A stretch of DNA of 42,169 bases from SOIA01 sp964348015. Its GTDB lineage: Bacteria > Acidobacteriota > Aminicenantia > Aminicenantales > Aminicenantaceae. The stretch spans positions 1-42,169 of the forward strand of contig CAYGBC010000040.1 of NCBI GenBank assembly GCA_964348015.1, read 5' to 3'. The notes beneath the pieces were generated by a model, which did not search any database, was not told where the DNA came from, and saw nothing but the letters and a program-made list of their open reading frames with translations. Below, piece after piece: positions 25,030 through 34,197 of the stretch. Position 1 is the first letter of the stretch, and the number at the start of each line of letters is the position of its first letter. A program made the position numbers and the translations under genes.

Positions 25030-26031
25030 ATGGGCACACAATCGATTATCACTGGAACCGGGCACTTCCTTCCTCCCAAAGTGGTGACAAACTTCGACCT
25101 CGAAAAAACCATGAACACGACTGACGAGTGGATCCGTCAAAGATCGGGCATCAAAGAGAGACACTATGTGGAGCCTGGCGTGGGAAGTTCCGATCTTGGC
25201 TATGAAGCCGCTTTACGGGCTATAGAGGACGCGAAAATCGACAAGTCGGATATCGACTTCATCATCGCCGCCACTCTCTCCCCTGATCATTATTTTCCAG
25301 GAATAGGTGTGTTGATCCAGGCCAAACTCGGTCTTTCCGGGATTGGCGCTCTGGATGTGCGAAATCAATGCACGGGCTTCCTATACGCGCTTTCCGCAGC
25401 TGACCAGTACATCAAAACACATGCCTATAAAAAAATCCTTGTCGTGGCTGCCGAAGTGCAAACATCCAACCTCGATTATTCGGATGAGGGAAGAGACATC
25501 GCTGTTCTTTTCGGAGATGGAGGGGCCGCGGTCATCCTTGAACCCAACAACGCAGATGACGGCAGAGGAGTCCTGTCAACTCATCTCTTCTCAGACGGCA
25601 ATCACGTGTCAGACCTCTGGATGGAAAAGCCGAGCCCGAAAGACAACCCGACATTCCAAAAAGAATACTTTGATGCGAAGAAATATTTCCCCTACATGAG
25701 CGGACGGAATGTGTTCAAGAATGCTTCGGAAAAAATGCCCGAAGCCGTGAGAATCGCTTTGGAACACAACAGCCTCACTATCGATGACGTGAATCATCTC
25801 ATTCCCCACCAGGCGAACGACAGGATCTCGTTGATGGTCGCAAGAAATCTCAGAATTCCTGTTGAAAAAGTGATTAGAAACATCGACCGGGTCGGGAACA
25901 CGACCGCCGCATCCATTCCGATCGCTCTGGATGAATCCTTGAAGAACGGCAGGATTAAGGATGGCGATATCGTGGTCCTCACGGCTTTCGGCTCCGGCTA
26001 CACGTGGGGCTCCGCGGTTATCCAGTTTTAA
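25030..26031 (+). CDS. fabH: 3-oxoacyl-[ACP] synthase III family protein
   Basis: A 333-residue thiolase-fold condensing enzyme with the full triad: Cys114 in RNQCTGFLYA, His260 in LIPHQANDRI and Asn290 in RVGNTTAAS. FabH normally joins acetyl-CoA (or branched primers) to malonyl-ACP to start fatty acid synthesis. DEWIRQRSGIKERH near the N-terminus is standard. No other fatty acid synthesis genes flank it, so a dedicated role such as making precursors for an unusual lipid is possible. The acyl specificity is not readable. The upstream mRNA leader appears very short. Confidence 0.93.
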   Translation: MGTQSIITGTGHFLPPKVVTNFDLEKTMNTTDEWIRQRSGIKERHYVEPGVGSSDLGYEAALRAIEDAKIDKSDIDFIIAATLSPDHYFPGIGVLIQAKLGLSGIGALDVRNQCTGFLYALSAADQYIKTHAYKKILVVAAEVQTSNLDYSDEGRDIAVLFGDGGAAVILEPNNADDGRGVLSTHLFSDGNHVSDLWMEKPSPKDNPTFQKEYFDAKKYFPYMSGRNVFKNASEKMPEAVRIALEHNSLTIDDVNHLIPHQANDRISLMVARNLRIPVEKVIRNIDRVGNTTAASIPIALDESLKNGRIKDGDIVVLTAFGSGYTWGSAVIQF

Positions 26032-26091
26032 GACCGAAACTCGGTGCGTCAAACGGTTGCCTCCGGCCTTCTTTTTTGGTAGGATTGCAAT

Positions 26092-26120
26092 TTCACAAAA
26101 GAAAGCAAATCCACTATAAT
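26092..26120 (+). promoter_or_regulatory. Sigma-70-type promoter of the DUF885 gene
   Basis: TTCACA (26092-26097), a 17-bp spacer and TATAAT (26115-26120). The transcript would start near 26127, giving a leader of about 50 nt with GAGGAGG before the ATG at 26176. Confidence 0.7.
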
Positions 26121-26175
26121 ATAAGTAGGACAATAAATATTCAGGGCAACAAAAGCTCCTACAGAGGAGGATCTC

Positions 26176-27945
26176 ATGAGGAAGACACTCGTACTGCTCG
26201 CTATTATTCTTATCATTTTTTCAAGCACGGGTCCGCTCATGTCTTCAAAAAATGGCGAAGACGGCAAGTTTCAAAAAACTCTGGAAAACTACCTTGATGA
26301 GTATTGGAAATTTTATCCGACAGCTGCAACGCTTGCCGGCTTCCACAACTATGACGACAAATTAGAAGACTTCAGCGAGAAGAACTTAGATAAACGTGTC
26401 GAAGTTCTAGACACGTATAACAAAGAATTCGCGGCCGAAATCGACAGAAACAAGCTGAGCACCGAGGTTCTGATCGACTACGAGATGATGCTCGACGCAT
26501 TGGAACTGGAAATCCTCAAGAATGAAAACCTCCTTCCTTGGGAATACAATCCTGTTTTTTACAACGAGATTATTATCAACTGCGTCCGGAGCCTTTTTAC
26601 CAAAGAATTCGCCCCTCTTGAAACGCGGGCGAAAAACGCAGTTGAAAGGCTGAAAGGCCTTCCCAAATTCATCAAGCAGGCCAAAGAAAACCTCAAAACT
26701 CCTCCTCTGCTCCACACAGAAACAGCGATCCAGCAGTACCCGGCAATACTGAGCTTTTACAAAACCAGGCTGCCTGAGCTGATTGCCACCGCGCCGGCGG
26801 ACAGCCGATCCAAACTCCAGGACGGTCTGAACAAAGCTCTTCCGGCCCTTGTGGACTATCAGAATTTTCTCAAGAATGAGCTTCTTCCGCGTTCCACAGG
26901 TAACTTCCGCGTGGGACAGCAGGTCCACACACGGCTCCTGCGGTTGACTCTGCAGAACGACATCCCCCTTCAGCAAATCATCAACCGGGCCAGTGCGGAC
27001 TCCAGAAATATCCGGCGCGAGATGTTCTTCACCTGCGTTCCGTTCTACAAGATCATGGACCCCAAGATCGACCTGGAAAATCCTCCTCCAGGACTCACGG
27101 AAGACCGGCTCTACAACGAAGTCGTCTCCCACGTGATGGAAAGGATAACAGGAGAACACGTTTCAAAAGAGGAATACATCGAGAGAGTCAAAGAGTCAGC
27201 GGGCGAGATAAAGGATTTTCTCTCGAATAATGAACTGCTCGTTCTTCCAGAAGAAGATCCTGACATCCAACCGATGCCTCTCTGTTCGCAGGGAATCACG
27301 ATGACTCGCGTCCTAACGCCAGGAGTCTACGAATCCCAGGGATCGCCTTCTGTTCAAGTGGCCCCTATCTGCGAGGATTGGGATGAAGAACAAACCAACT
27401 CTTTCCTCCGGGAATACAACAATTCTTACCTTTATTTCTGGGCCACTCGCGAAGTCTACCCGGGTGAGTTTGTTCCGCTGACGTTCACCGGAAAGCATCC
27501 TTCGCTAGTCCGGAAGCTCTATCCCAACAGAGCTCTGACCAAAAGCTGGCCGATCTTCATCGAAGAGATGCTCGTGATGTCAGGCTTCGGGAACTATGAC
27601 CTCAGGCTGCGCTTGAACCAGCTCAAGAACCTGCTCAAAACAGTTTTGGACTTTCAGCTCGACCTCAATATTCACCAGGGTGGCATCACAAAAGACCAGG
27701 CCATCCGATTGATGACCATAAACGGTTTTCAAACACGAGCCGAAGCGGAAAGAAAATGGAACAGCATTGTTCTCAAGCCCGGTGAGGCCGCACTCGCGTA
27801 TGTCGGTCTCCAGGAGATCCAGGACATGGAAAAACAATACAAGGGATTGAAGGGCGATTCTTTCACCCAAAAAGAATTCCTGGAGAAGCTGCTCAGCTAC
27901 GGAGCCCTTCCTCTGCGCCACCTCAAGAGGAAGATGGTGGAATAG
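26176..27945 (+). CDS. DUF885 family secreted protein
   Basis: A 589-residue protein with a signal peptide (LVLLAIILIIFSSTGPLMSS) and a DUF885 body. Early family features are YLDEYWKFYPTAATLAGFHNYD. In the C-terminal half, PSLVRKLYPNRALTKSWPIFIEEMLVMSGF contains the conserved W-x-x-x-x-E-E pattern, and HQGGITKDQAIRLM lies near the C-terminus. The DUF885 fold is peptidase-like, but the usual zinc HExxH is not obvious: the segment expected to carry it reads YPGEFVPLTFTGKHPSLVRK, so catalysis is uncertain. It acts outside the cytoplasm and is monocistronic. Confidence 0.85.
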   Translation: MRKTLVLLAIILIIFSSTGPLMSSKNGEDGKFQKTLENYLDEYWKFYPTAATLAGFHNYDDKLEDFSEKNLDKRVEVLDTYNKEFAAEIDRNKLSTEVLIDYEMMLDALELEILKNENLLPWEYNPVFYNEIIINCVRSLFTKEFAPLETRAKNAVERLKGLPKFIKQAKENLKTPPLLHTETAIQQYPAILSFYKTRLPELIATAPADSRSKLQDGLNKALPALVDYQNFLKNELLPRSTGNFRVGQQVHTRLLRLTLQNDIPLQQIINRASADSRNIRREMFFTCVPFYKIMDPKIDLENPPPGLTEDRLYNEVVSHVMERITGEHVSKEEYIERVKESAGEIKDFLSNNELLVLPEEDPDIQPMPLCSQGITMTRVLTPGVYESQGSPSVQVAPICEDWDEEQTNSFLREYNNSYLYFWATREVYPGEFVPLTFTGKHPSLVRKLYPNRALTKSWPIFIEEMLVMSGFGNYDLRLRLNQLKNLLKTVLDFQLDLNIHQGGITKDQAIRLMTINGFQTRAEAERKWNSIVLKPGEAALAYVGLQEIQDMEKQYKGLKGDSFTQKEFLEKLLSYGALPLRHLKRKMVE

Positions 27946-28116
27946 GCGCTGTCGACCGCACGAATCCAATTCGCTAAAAAAATCAGAAAAAAGAGAAAAT
28001 TTCACCCGGGAACAGGTTCTGCGCATCAAGGTTCTGACTCATGCTTCCCTCTTTTTTCATTTTCTGCTCGATATCCCTTAAACTGTGCTCTGCGGTATTT
28101 GGGAGAGTGAATATCC

Positions 28117-28926
28117 ATGAAGAAATCTCCTTTTCTGGTCGATTCTCACGCCCATCTGGACATGGAGGAGTTTAACGAAGACCGTGCGGAAGTCATCGAA
28201 AGAGCGCACCAGGAAGGGATTATAGCCATCCTCTGCCCTGCTGACCTCACAGATCAAAAGGGCACCCAGATTACTCTCGATTTAGCTGATACAGATAGAA
28301 ATATTTTTGCCGCTGCAGGCGTCCATCCCCATCAGGCGAAGCTCTTCAAGGAAGACCATGCCCAAAAAATCGAAGAGCTTTCCAGAAAGAAAAAAATCGC
28401 GGCTGTGGGTGAGATCGGGCTCGATTTTCACTACAACTTCTCTCCGCCCCGGCAGCAAGAGGAGGCCTTCCGCCTTCAGCTTGCGGCAGCCAAAAAAACA
28501 GGCCTCCCTGTCATTGTCCACAGTCGAAGCTCAGGGATCAAAACCGCACAGGCCGTGGAAAGCGAAAAATTCACAACAGGAGGAGTTCTCCACTGCTTCA
28601 CTGAAGATTGGGAACTCGCCCGGCGAATGCTGGAGCAAAATTTCTCTATATCCTTTTCCGGCATCCTCACTTTCGCTAAGGCTGAGGAATTGAGAGAAGT
28701 CGCCAGAAAGATGCCTCTGGACAAAATACTGATCGAAACCGACTCTCCATTCCTGGTTCCGTCTCCTTTCCGGGGCCGGATAAAACGAAACGAGCCGGCA
28801 TTCGTGAGAGAAACAGCGAGAGTCCTCGCTGAATTGAAAAAGATCCCTCTCGATGAATTGGCCGAAATAACGACCCACAATTTCGAAACGCTCTTTCAGA
28901 TTGAAATAAAGAAAACGGAGTGCTAA
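28117..28926 (+). CDS. tatD: TatD-family metal-dependent DNase/hydrolase
   Basis: A 269-residue TIM-barrel hydrolase of normal length. Metal ligands visible: His11 and His13 (DSHAHLD), Glu99 (VGEIGLDFHY), His135 (VIVHSRS), His159 (VLHCFTED) and Asp209 (IETDSPF). TatD proteins have 3'-5' exonuclease activity and roles in DNA repair or protein quality control. GGGAGAG precedes the ATG. It lies upstream of the polyprenyl synthase gene by 114 nt on the same strand, so cotranscription is possible. Confidence 0.94.
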   Translation: MKKSPFLVDSHAHLDMEEFNEDRAEVIERAHQEGIIAILCPADLTDQKGTQITLDLADTDRNIFAAAGVHPHQAKLFKEDHAQKIEELSRKKKIAAVGEIGLDFHYNFSPPRQQEEAFRLQLAAAKKTGLPVIVHSRSSGIKTAQAVESEKFTTGGVLHCFTEDWELARRMLEQNFSISFSGILTFAKAEELREVARKMPLDKILIETDSPFLVPSPFRGRIKRNEPAFVRETARVLAELKKIPLDELAEITTHNFETLFQIEIKKTEC

Positions 28927-29040
28927 GATAAGGATTGCCTCGAGCCAGATTCCAACATAAACCATGTGTTTAGCGAGGAAATTAAAAACACACGAAAGTG
29001 ATTTCTCAGTAAAACTGAATCCAGAGTTCTCTCAAAGACA

Positions 29041-30084
29041 ATGAAAGCGAACAGCCAGACGATGAAAGACACAGCGAAACAATCTGTGAAAGACCGGGTC
29101 AAAAGCAACCTGAACTTGAATAACCTCTACCACAGCATCCTGAAAGACCTGGATAAGGTCGAGAAAGAGCTCCAACTTTTCACTGAATCTTCCAACAGGC
29201 TTATCTCTGAAATAGGCTCCTATCTCTTCCAAAACAGCGGCAAGAGAATTCGGCCTGCTCTCCTTTTACTCTGCTCCAAACTGTTCGGATACCAAGGCAA
29301 AGAGAACATATTCATGTCCGCATTGATTGAAACCATTCATGTCGCGAGTTTGATTCATGATGACATCATCGATAATTCCCAGACGAGGAGAGGAAGAGAA
29401 TCCATCCACTCCCGATGGGGTCCGAACATCACCGTCCTTTTGGGAGATTATCTGTATATTAAAACTCTCGGCCGCTCACTCCAGAGCCAACACAGAGAGA
29501 TCATCGGAATCCTCACCGGCGTTTCAGCCAAGATGATCGAGGGAGAGCTGAACGAATACTGTTGGAGCGGAAATCTGGACCTGACCGAGGAAGAATATCT
29601 CGATATCATCGAAAAAAAGACCGCGTCTCTTTTTTCTGCGGCCTGCCAGATCGGAGGAGTCCTCGGAAACGCGTCAGAAGGAGAAAAACATTCTCTAGTG
29701 GAATACGGTACAAACCTGGGATTGTCTTTTCAAATCATCGACGACCTTCTCGACTTCACAGCTGATGAAAAAATCCTGGGCAAACCGGTTTTTTCTGATC
29801 TGAACGAGGGGCGAATCACTCTCCCTTTGATCTACACCATGAACAATGACGGAGGGGCGAATCGAGAACGAATCACTGACATCCTGAACGAACCAAATTT
29901 GACGAAAAATAACCAAAAAGAAATTTTAGGGATCATTCAATCCAACGGAGCGCTGGATTACACATACCAAAAAGCAGAGGAATTTTCCTCCGAATCCAAA
30001 AAGATTATTTCTCAATTCCCTGAATCTGTCCATCGAGAAGCTCTGACCCTTTTACCTGAATATACTCTGAGAAGAAACAAATAA
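29041..30084 (+). CDS. All-trans polyprenyl diphosphate synthase
   Basis: A 347-residue trans-prenyltransferase. The first Asp-rich motif is LIHDDIIDNSQTRRG (DDIID 107-111) and the second QIIDDLLDFTADEKILGKP (DDLLD 234-238). GKRIRPALLLL is the conserved early motif. It extends allylic diphosphates with IPP to make the side chain of a quinone or a similar long polyprenyl. The product length is not certain; FMSALIETIHVASLIHDD, just before the first motif, is like long-chain (octaprenyl/heptaprenyl) synthases. No clear Shine-Dalgarno is seen; a second ATG at residue 8 is an alternative start. Confidence 0.92.
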   Translation: MKANSQTMKDTAKQSVKDRVKSNLNLNNLYHSILKDLDKVEKELQLFTESSNRLISEIGSYLFQNSGKRIRPALLLLCSKLFGYQGKENIFMSALIETIHVASLIHDDIIDNSQTRRGRESIHSRWGPNITVLLGDYLYIKTLGRSLQSQHREIIGILTGVSAKMIEGELNEYCWSGNLDLTEEEYLDIIEKKTASLFSAACQIGGVLGNASEGEKHSLVEYGTNLGLSFQIIDDLLDFTADEKILGKPVFSDLNEGRITLPLIYTMNNDGGANRERITDILNEPNLTKNNQKEILGIIQSNGALDYTYQKAEEFSSESKKIISQFPESVHREALTLLPEYTLRRNK

Positions 30085-30136
30085 TATAAATGGATGGGCA
30101 CCGAATCCCCGCTCACGGATAAGCTGAAGGGAATTG

Positions 30137-30664
30137 ATGGTCGAAACAGAAGTTAAAATCAGAGTCGATGACCTGAATTCCCTCAAAGACAGAATCCTAA
30201 GCCTCAACATCACGCTTGAAAAAGACCGCCACTCTGAAGAAAACACGCTTTTCGACCTCCCTACCCAGGACCTGTACAAGAAGCGGCAGGCGCTCCGGGT
30301 TCGCACTGTCGGGAAAAAAACTTTTCTGACCTTTAAAGGCCCTCCAGAAAAATCCAGGAAATTTAAAATCCGAACAGAATACGAAACCGAAGTGAAAAAC
30401 GAAAAACAGCTCAGGAAAATCCTGAAGTCTTTGGGTTTTATCCCTGTGTTCACTTACCAGAAATTCAGGACCATCTACAGACAAAAGCGTTTGAAAATAT
30501 GCCTGGATGAAACTTCAATCGGAAATTTTATGGAGCTTGAAGGCGAGAGAAACCAGATCATAAAGTTCACAAACGCCCTGGGAATACCCAAAAAGGAATT
30601 CATCAAGCTGGACTACATCCAGCTCTTGAAAAAAGAGACAGGGGAAATTGCAAAGGCGCCTTAA
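30137..30664 (+). CDS. CYTH-domain protein (class IV adenylate cyclase-like)
   Basis: A 175-residue CYTH (CyaB/thiamine triphosphatase) domain. ETEVKIRV near the N-terminus is the ExExK signature, followed by alternating basic and acidic strands (LRVRTVGKKTFLTFKGP, KIRTEYETEV, RTIYRQKRLKICLDE, NFMELEGE) forming the triphosphate tunnel. Members act on triphosphates, as adenylate cyclase, thiamine triphosphatase or tripolyphosphatase. ATG 30137 is chosen over a TTG one codon upstream because AAGGG is well spaced. It ends 10 nt from the convergent rpoZ. Confidence 0.88.
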   Translation: MVETEVKIRVDDLNSLKDRILSLNITLEKDRHSEENTLFDLPTQDLYKKRQALRVRTVGKKTFLTFKGPPEKSRKFKIRTEYETEVKNEKQLRKILKSLGFIPVFTYQKFRTIYRQKRLKICLDETSIGNFMELEGERNQIIKFTNALGIPKKEFIKLDYIQLLKKETGEIAKAP

Positions 30665-30674
30665 ATCTTCAGAG

Positions 30675-31097
30675 CTAAGTCTTTTTCTTCTGAGTCTTCT
30701 TCGGGGGTGCTTTTTTCTGAGTTTTTACTGTCTTGGCTGACTTCTTTGCGGTCTTCTTCTGAGGCTTCTTTTCTTTCTTTACCTTCGGTTTTTTTTCAGG
30801 TTTCTTTTTTCCATCTTTTTTAGCCGTCTTCGGCTCTTTTCCTTCTATTCCTTCTGGTGTTTGAGTAATTTCTTCTCCGATAAATCCTTCTTCGGTCGGT
30901 TCCGGAATTTCTTCTTTCTTGATTTCCACAAGTTCAAAGTCTACGAGTCCATCACGCACTTCTTGCTGGGCGACGCGGATGGGATTCTTGGATTTGGACT
31001 TTATTTTGGGTTTGGCCCCATGCAGCAGCTGCTTGGCTCTTTTGGCCGCGAGTATGACAAATCTGAATTTGCTATCGAGTTCACTGTTTATTTTCAA
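30675..31097 (-). CDS. rpoZ: RNA polymerase omega subunit with a long lysine-rich C-terminal tail
   Basis: A 140-residue protein. Residues 8-60 match omega: DSKFRFVILAAKRAKQLLHG, then NPIRVAQQEVRDGLVDFE, the conserved R-x-A-x-x-E region. Omega subunits are normally 70-100 residues. Here about 75 extra residues follow, first acidic (EEIPEPTEEGFIGEEI) and then almost all Lys, Pro, Ala and Thr, like histone H1 tails. The start is TTG at 31097; no upstream ATG exists before an in-frame stop, and GGAGAG lies about 9 nt before it. The tail is in frame with no sign of error. Confidence 0.88.
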   Translation of the reverse strand: MKINSELDSKFRFVILAAKRAKQLLHGAKPKIKSKSKNPIRVAQQEVRDGLVDFELVEIKKEEIPEPTEEGFIGEEITQTPEGIEGKEPKTAKKDGKKKPEKKPKVKKEKKPQKKTAKKSAKTVKTQKKAPPKKTQKKKT

Positions 31098-31197
31098 ATA
31101 ACTCGCTCTCCGTATGAAAACTTATTTATATAAACAGTTAAGATACCAAAAAATTCAGAGAAATACAATGGACTTCAATAAAAGAAAAAGAATTTAA

Positions 31198-31323
31198 GGG
31201 TCAGGTCTCAATTTTCCACTTTCCCTGAAATGAACTCTCAATTATCAACAGGACTTTCTTGTGACTCTCAATACGATAATATGGAAAAGGCCGGTCAAAA
31301 GCGAAAATTGAGGCCTGACTCCC
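31198..31323. repeat. 126-bp inverted-repeat (MITE-like) element; rest of gap 31098-31474 featureless
   Basis: The left arm GGGTCAGGTCTCAATTTTC (31198-31216) pairs with 31303-31323, over 17 nt with one mismatch. The interior also repeats ACTCTCAAT twice. An ORF over it on the plus strand (31230-31478) has no coding character. Size and GGGTC/GACyCC ends resemble family A (1197-1313), but the arm sequence differs. Confidence 0.75.
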
Positions 31324-31474
31324 ATTATTTTAGAAGATCAACGATCGGAAGCAGACCTTCTTATGCGGACATTCAAGAAATCAGAGAGGTAATAATTTTA
31401 CTTTGGGGCGGCCAAACGTATAGCTCAAATATCTGCTCAGAAATACGAACCTGGCGAATGCGATTCTTCACGCA

Positions 31475-31843
31475 CTAATAGTCCTGGGAGATATCATCTT
31501 CAGTGCCGAAAGCCCGGTCCGGGCCCGCAGAAATCAGGCGGAAACTATCATCGGAAAGCTTCTTATATTCAATGATTGTCCCCCAGGCGTCCTTGGTCGA
31601 GAGCGGAAGCCTTCGAAATTCCTGGAGTTCCTTCAGGCTCTTCGGGTGTCTGCCCAGCATAGCGATATAGGAATTAACCTCTCTCGCCAGGCCGGACATA
31701 TTGGTCTTCGTCAACTGCACTTTAGTTTTGCTGAAGGCTTTCACGTCATCGAGCACCTGGTCTTTTCCTGCCTTGGCCACCCAAAGAAAATAGACGACGG
31801 CAGCGGTCAGAATCAAAATCGCCAAAAATCCTCTTATCCTCAT
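31475..31843 (-). CDS. Membrane-anchored protein with type II secretion pseudopilin (GspG-like) C-terminus
   Basis: A 122-residue protein with one N-terminal transmembrane segment (FLAILILTAAVVYFLWVA). The C-terminal LPLSTKDAWGTIIEYK, then FRLISAGPDRAFGTEDDI, matches the calcium-binding end of GspG-type major pseudopilins. The typical prepilin cleavage site (G-FTLxE) is not evident, so it may be a pseudopilin relative and not a true pilus subunit. It starts one base after the beta-barrel gene stop and ends a three-gene operon. Confidence 0.75.
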   Translation of the reverse strand: MRIRGFLAILILTAAVVYFLWVAKAGKDQVLDDVKAFSKTKVQLTKTNMSGLAREVNSYIAMLGRHPKSLKELQEFRRLPLSTKDAWGTIIEYKKLSDDSFRLISAGPDRAFGTEDDISQDY

Positions 31844-31844
31844 T

Positions 31845-32462
31845 TTAGAACCTGTAAACGATTCCGGCTAAAACGACAAAGGAGGACTGGGGGCTCTCAA
31901 GGTTAACGTAGGAGTAACGCCCGTTCAACACCACGCCCGACTTTGGGGAGAAGTATATCTCCACTCCCACTCCTCCGAACGCTTCCGTGAGGAATTTTTT
32001 TTCAGGGGGATCGATCAGAGTTTCAAAGCCAAGTTCAGAAGTATACGTCTTTACCTCGGCATCCAGATTATAACGGATCCCGCCTCCCCCATTGATATAC
32101 AATCTGACTGTCTGGTTTCTCATCAAGTTCACACCGAGAGTGAAGAATCCAGAAGCGCATCTGTACGTGTCAACTTGCACTGTATCATTATCCGAAGGGT
32201 CCGTCAGAATCGCTTTTCCGCTAAGATTATAGTGTCCCTCAATCCCGGCAAAGATGATTTTCCCGAATGTTAATCCTAATCCCAGGCCGTAATTTTGATA
32301 ACCGGACACGATCGGAAAATCATTCACGCCTTCTTCGTAGGTCCCCTCATGACCCGGAACAGCATTGAATTTACCAAAAACAGAGAATTGAGAGTCACCG
32401 TAGGCCAGCACAGAAACCGATACCACACACACACCGATTAAAATTGCCTTGAATGCCTTCAT
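31845..32462 (-). CDS. Outer-membrane beta-barrel protein
   Basis: A 205-residue protein with signal peptide MKAFKAILIGVCVVSVSVLAYG. Alternating amphipathic strands follow (YGLGLGLTFGKIIFAGIEGHY, VRLYINGGGGIRYNLDAEV, AFGGVGVEIYFSP) and the protein ends in GIVYRF, the terminal Phe typical of proteins folded by the BAM complex. An OmpW- or OmpA-like barrel is the closest guess; no ligand can be named. GGGAG lies 8 nt before the ATG, and it starts 13 nt after the C1 peptidase stop. Confidence 0.85.
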   Translation of the reverse strand: MKAFKAILIGVCVVSVSVLAYGDSQFSVFGKFNAVPGHEGTYEEGVNDFPIVSGYQNYGLGLGLTFGKIIFAGIEGHYNLSGKAILTDPSDNDTVQVDTYRCASGFFTLGVNLMRNQTVRLYINGGGGIRYNLDAEVKTYTSELGFETLIDPPEKKFLTEAFGGVGVEIYFSPKSGVVLNGRYSYVNLESPQSSFVVLAGIVYRF

Positions 32463-32475
32463 CGTAATTCTCCCT

Positions 32476-34068
32476 TCAGAACCTGCCCTTGCCTTTTTTA
32501 ACCTGAAGAACTCTGATCGTCACGATTTGAGAATCTTCCAAGATCCCGTCAGAAACAGAAAATCGGATGCTGTAATTTCCAGCCTGAGTGTGAGTGGGTT
32601 CCCACGTGAATAATCCCGTGCTTGTGTTGAAATTCGCTCCTGCCGGCAAGGGAGACGCGCCATAAGTCAGGGAGCCGCTCTCCGGATCAGAAGCTTGAAG
32701 CTGAATCGTGAATTCAGAGCCTTCTTTGAATGTCTGATTGGCGATGATCAGGTCGACATCGGCCAGAACGGGCGGCTGGTTGCTGGTCGTCACACCCCAC
32801 AGCTTCAACACCCATGTTCCGATCTCGCACTCCCCCATCTTTATATTGAAGTAACCGTTGTCGCCCCAAGCCGAACCCCAGGAATTCTTACAGATCCAGT
32901 ATTTATCCACTCCATCATCGTAGTAGCCGACGATCACGATTCCATGTCCCCCCACATAGGAACCCGAGACATGCTCATAGATTCCTCCGGTGTAAGAGTA
33001 AAAATCATTATAGACTTCCATGAACGCCGCCAAGGGGCCAACAACGAGAGCGCTCTTTATCGCGGTTTCGTCAGCGATGTCCTGCGTCACCCATCCCCAA
33101 TCCGTGATTCTCGCCAGCTTATCGATATAATCCACGCAGAGGTTGCAGGGATCATCCTGAGCGGTGTAAGCAAAACAGCTTTCAGACACAACGCCTGTAT
33201 TCTTAATATAATCCGCAGCGGAAGACGGCATGCCTCCTCCGCAGGTTCCGGCAGAAGAACAGGAAACAAGATCTTGCTCTGAAAAATCAGGAGACGAAAG
33301 AGCGAGAATCAATCTTTTTTCTGATAGTGCAGCACTGTGAATTGAGATGCGGGAGTTCTCTTCAAGCCCTCTCCCCCGATTCACAGGAGGAGAAGATTCT
33401 TCCCCCCAGGAAAAACGTGACAACATGAAATTGTTGCTGACTGTCCACCCGAGCAGAGTGAACTGTGGGAGTGCATGACCGAAGCCCGCAGTCAGCGGCA
33501 TGGTTTTCCGCTCCAGAGGGAAAACGGAGTTTCGATTAAAAAGTTCGCGGTACCTGAGGTCGTGATTCACCTTGCTCTCATAAAGAGTGAATTCCTGGTT
33601 TGGAAAATTCATGACTTTCTCCGGTGAATCATCTCCAGCCCCCAAAACGAGGGGCTGAACTTCGTAGATCCCCTGTTCGATATTATAGACCGCCTCCATA
33701 GTCCCGATGATTGAAAAGGCCCAGCAGCTTCCACAACTTCCTTGGTTTTTCACCACGGTCATGAAATTTCCCGCGTTCACTCTCCAGTCCAACTCATCCT
33801 GGATCTCCGCCTGAATATCGATCTCGACATACCTGTCCGGGTCTTCAAACCGGGGAGGAATGTATCCCAACCTCCTCTGCCTTTCCTCGAGAGTCAGCCG
33901 GCTGAGAGATGTCTCTCCGGCCGTCCATCTCGCTCCCTGCAGCTCTATGGCTCGGGCAATCCTTCTGATCTCATCCTGAACTTCATCCTCTGTTTGCTGG
34001 AACCCAAGAAGAAAGACAGACACACACATGACCAGCAGGACAGAAGCAAAAGATTTCAATTTAAACAT
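32476..34068 (-). CDS. Secreted papain-family (C1A) cysteine peptidase with Ig-like C-terminal domain
   Basis: A 530-residue protein with a hydrophobic signal (FASVLLVMCVSVFLLGF) and a propeptide-like region up to about residue 95. The active-site residues of papain are all present: Gln109 and Cys115 (KNQGSCGSCWAFS), His375 (GGHGIVIVGY) and Asn395 (KNSWGSAWGDNGYF). Between CWAF and the usual SEQDLVSC motif (263-270) lies an insertion of roughly 125 residues absent from papain. Residues after 430 form an He_PIG/cadherin-like domain (QLQASDPESGSLTY and FSVSDGILEDSQIVTI). GGAGG lies 6 nt before the ATG. It heads an operon with the beta-barrel and pseudopilin-like genes. Confidence 0.93.
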   Translation of the reverse strand: MFKLKSFASVLLVMCVSVFLLGFQQTEDEVQDEIRRIARAIELQGARWTAGETSLSRLTLEERQRRLGYIPPRFEDPDRYVEIDIQAEIQDELDWRVNAGNFMTVVKNQGSCGSCWAFSIIGTMEAVYNIEQGIYEVQPLVLGAGDDSPEKVMNFPNQEFTLYESKVNHDLRYRELFNRNSVFPLERKTMPLTAGFGHALPQFTLLGWTVSNNFMLSRFSWGEESSPPVNRGRGLEENSRISIHSAALSEKRLILALSSPDFSEQDLVSCSSAGTCGGGMPSSAADYIKNTGVVSESCFAYTAQDDPCNLCVDYIDKLARITDWGWVTQDIADETAIKSALVVGPLAAFMEVYNDFYSYTGGIYEHVSGSYVGGHGIVIVGYYDDGVDKYWICKNSWGSAWGDNGYFNIKMGECEIGTWVLKLWGVTTSNQPPVLADVDLIIANQTFKEGSEFTIQLQASDPESGSLTYGASPLPAGANFNTSTGLFTWEPTHTQAGNYSIRFSVSDGILEDSQIVTIRVLQVKKGKGRF

Positions 34069-34197
34069 CTATGCCTCCTTCCCAGGATTGACTTTCCCGA
34101 ATTTGGACAAACAGTAGACTCATTGTTTTCTTAATTAATAACTTTTTTTCAGAATTAATCAATCACCTATAGCGACGATATTAGGGGGTGAATTTTT

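Noticed and set aside
31230..31478. 82-codon plus-strand ORF
   Set aside because: It spans an inverted-repeat element and the tail of the pseudopilin-like gene, with no ribosome site.
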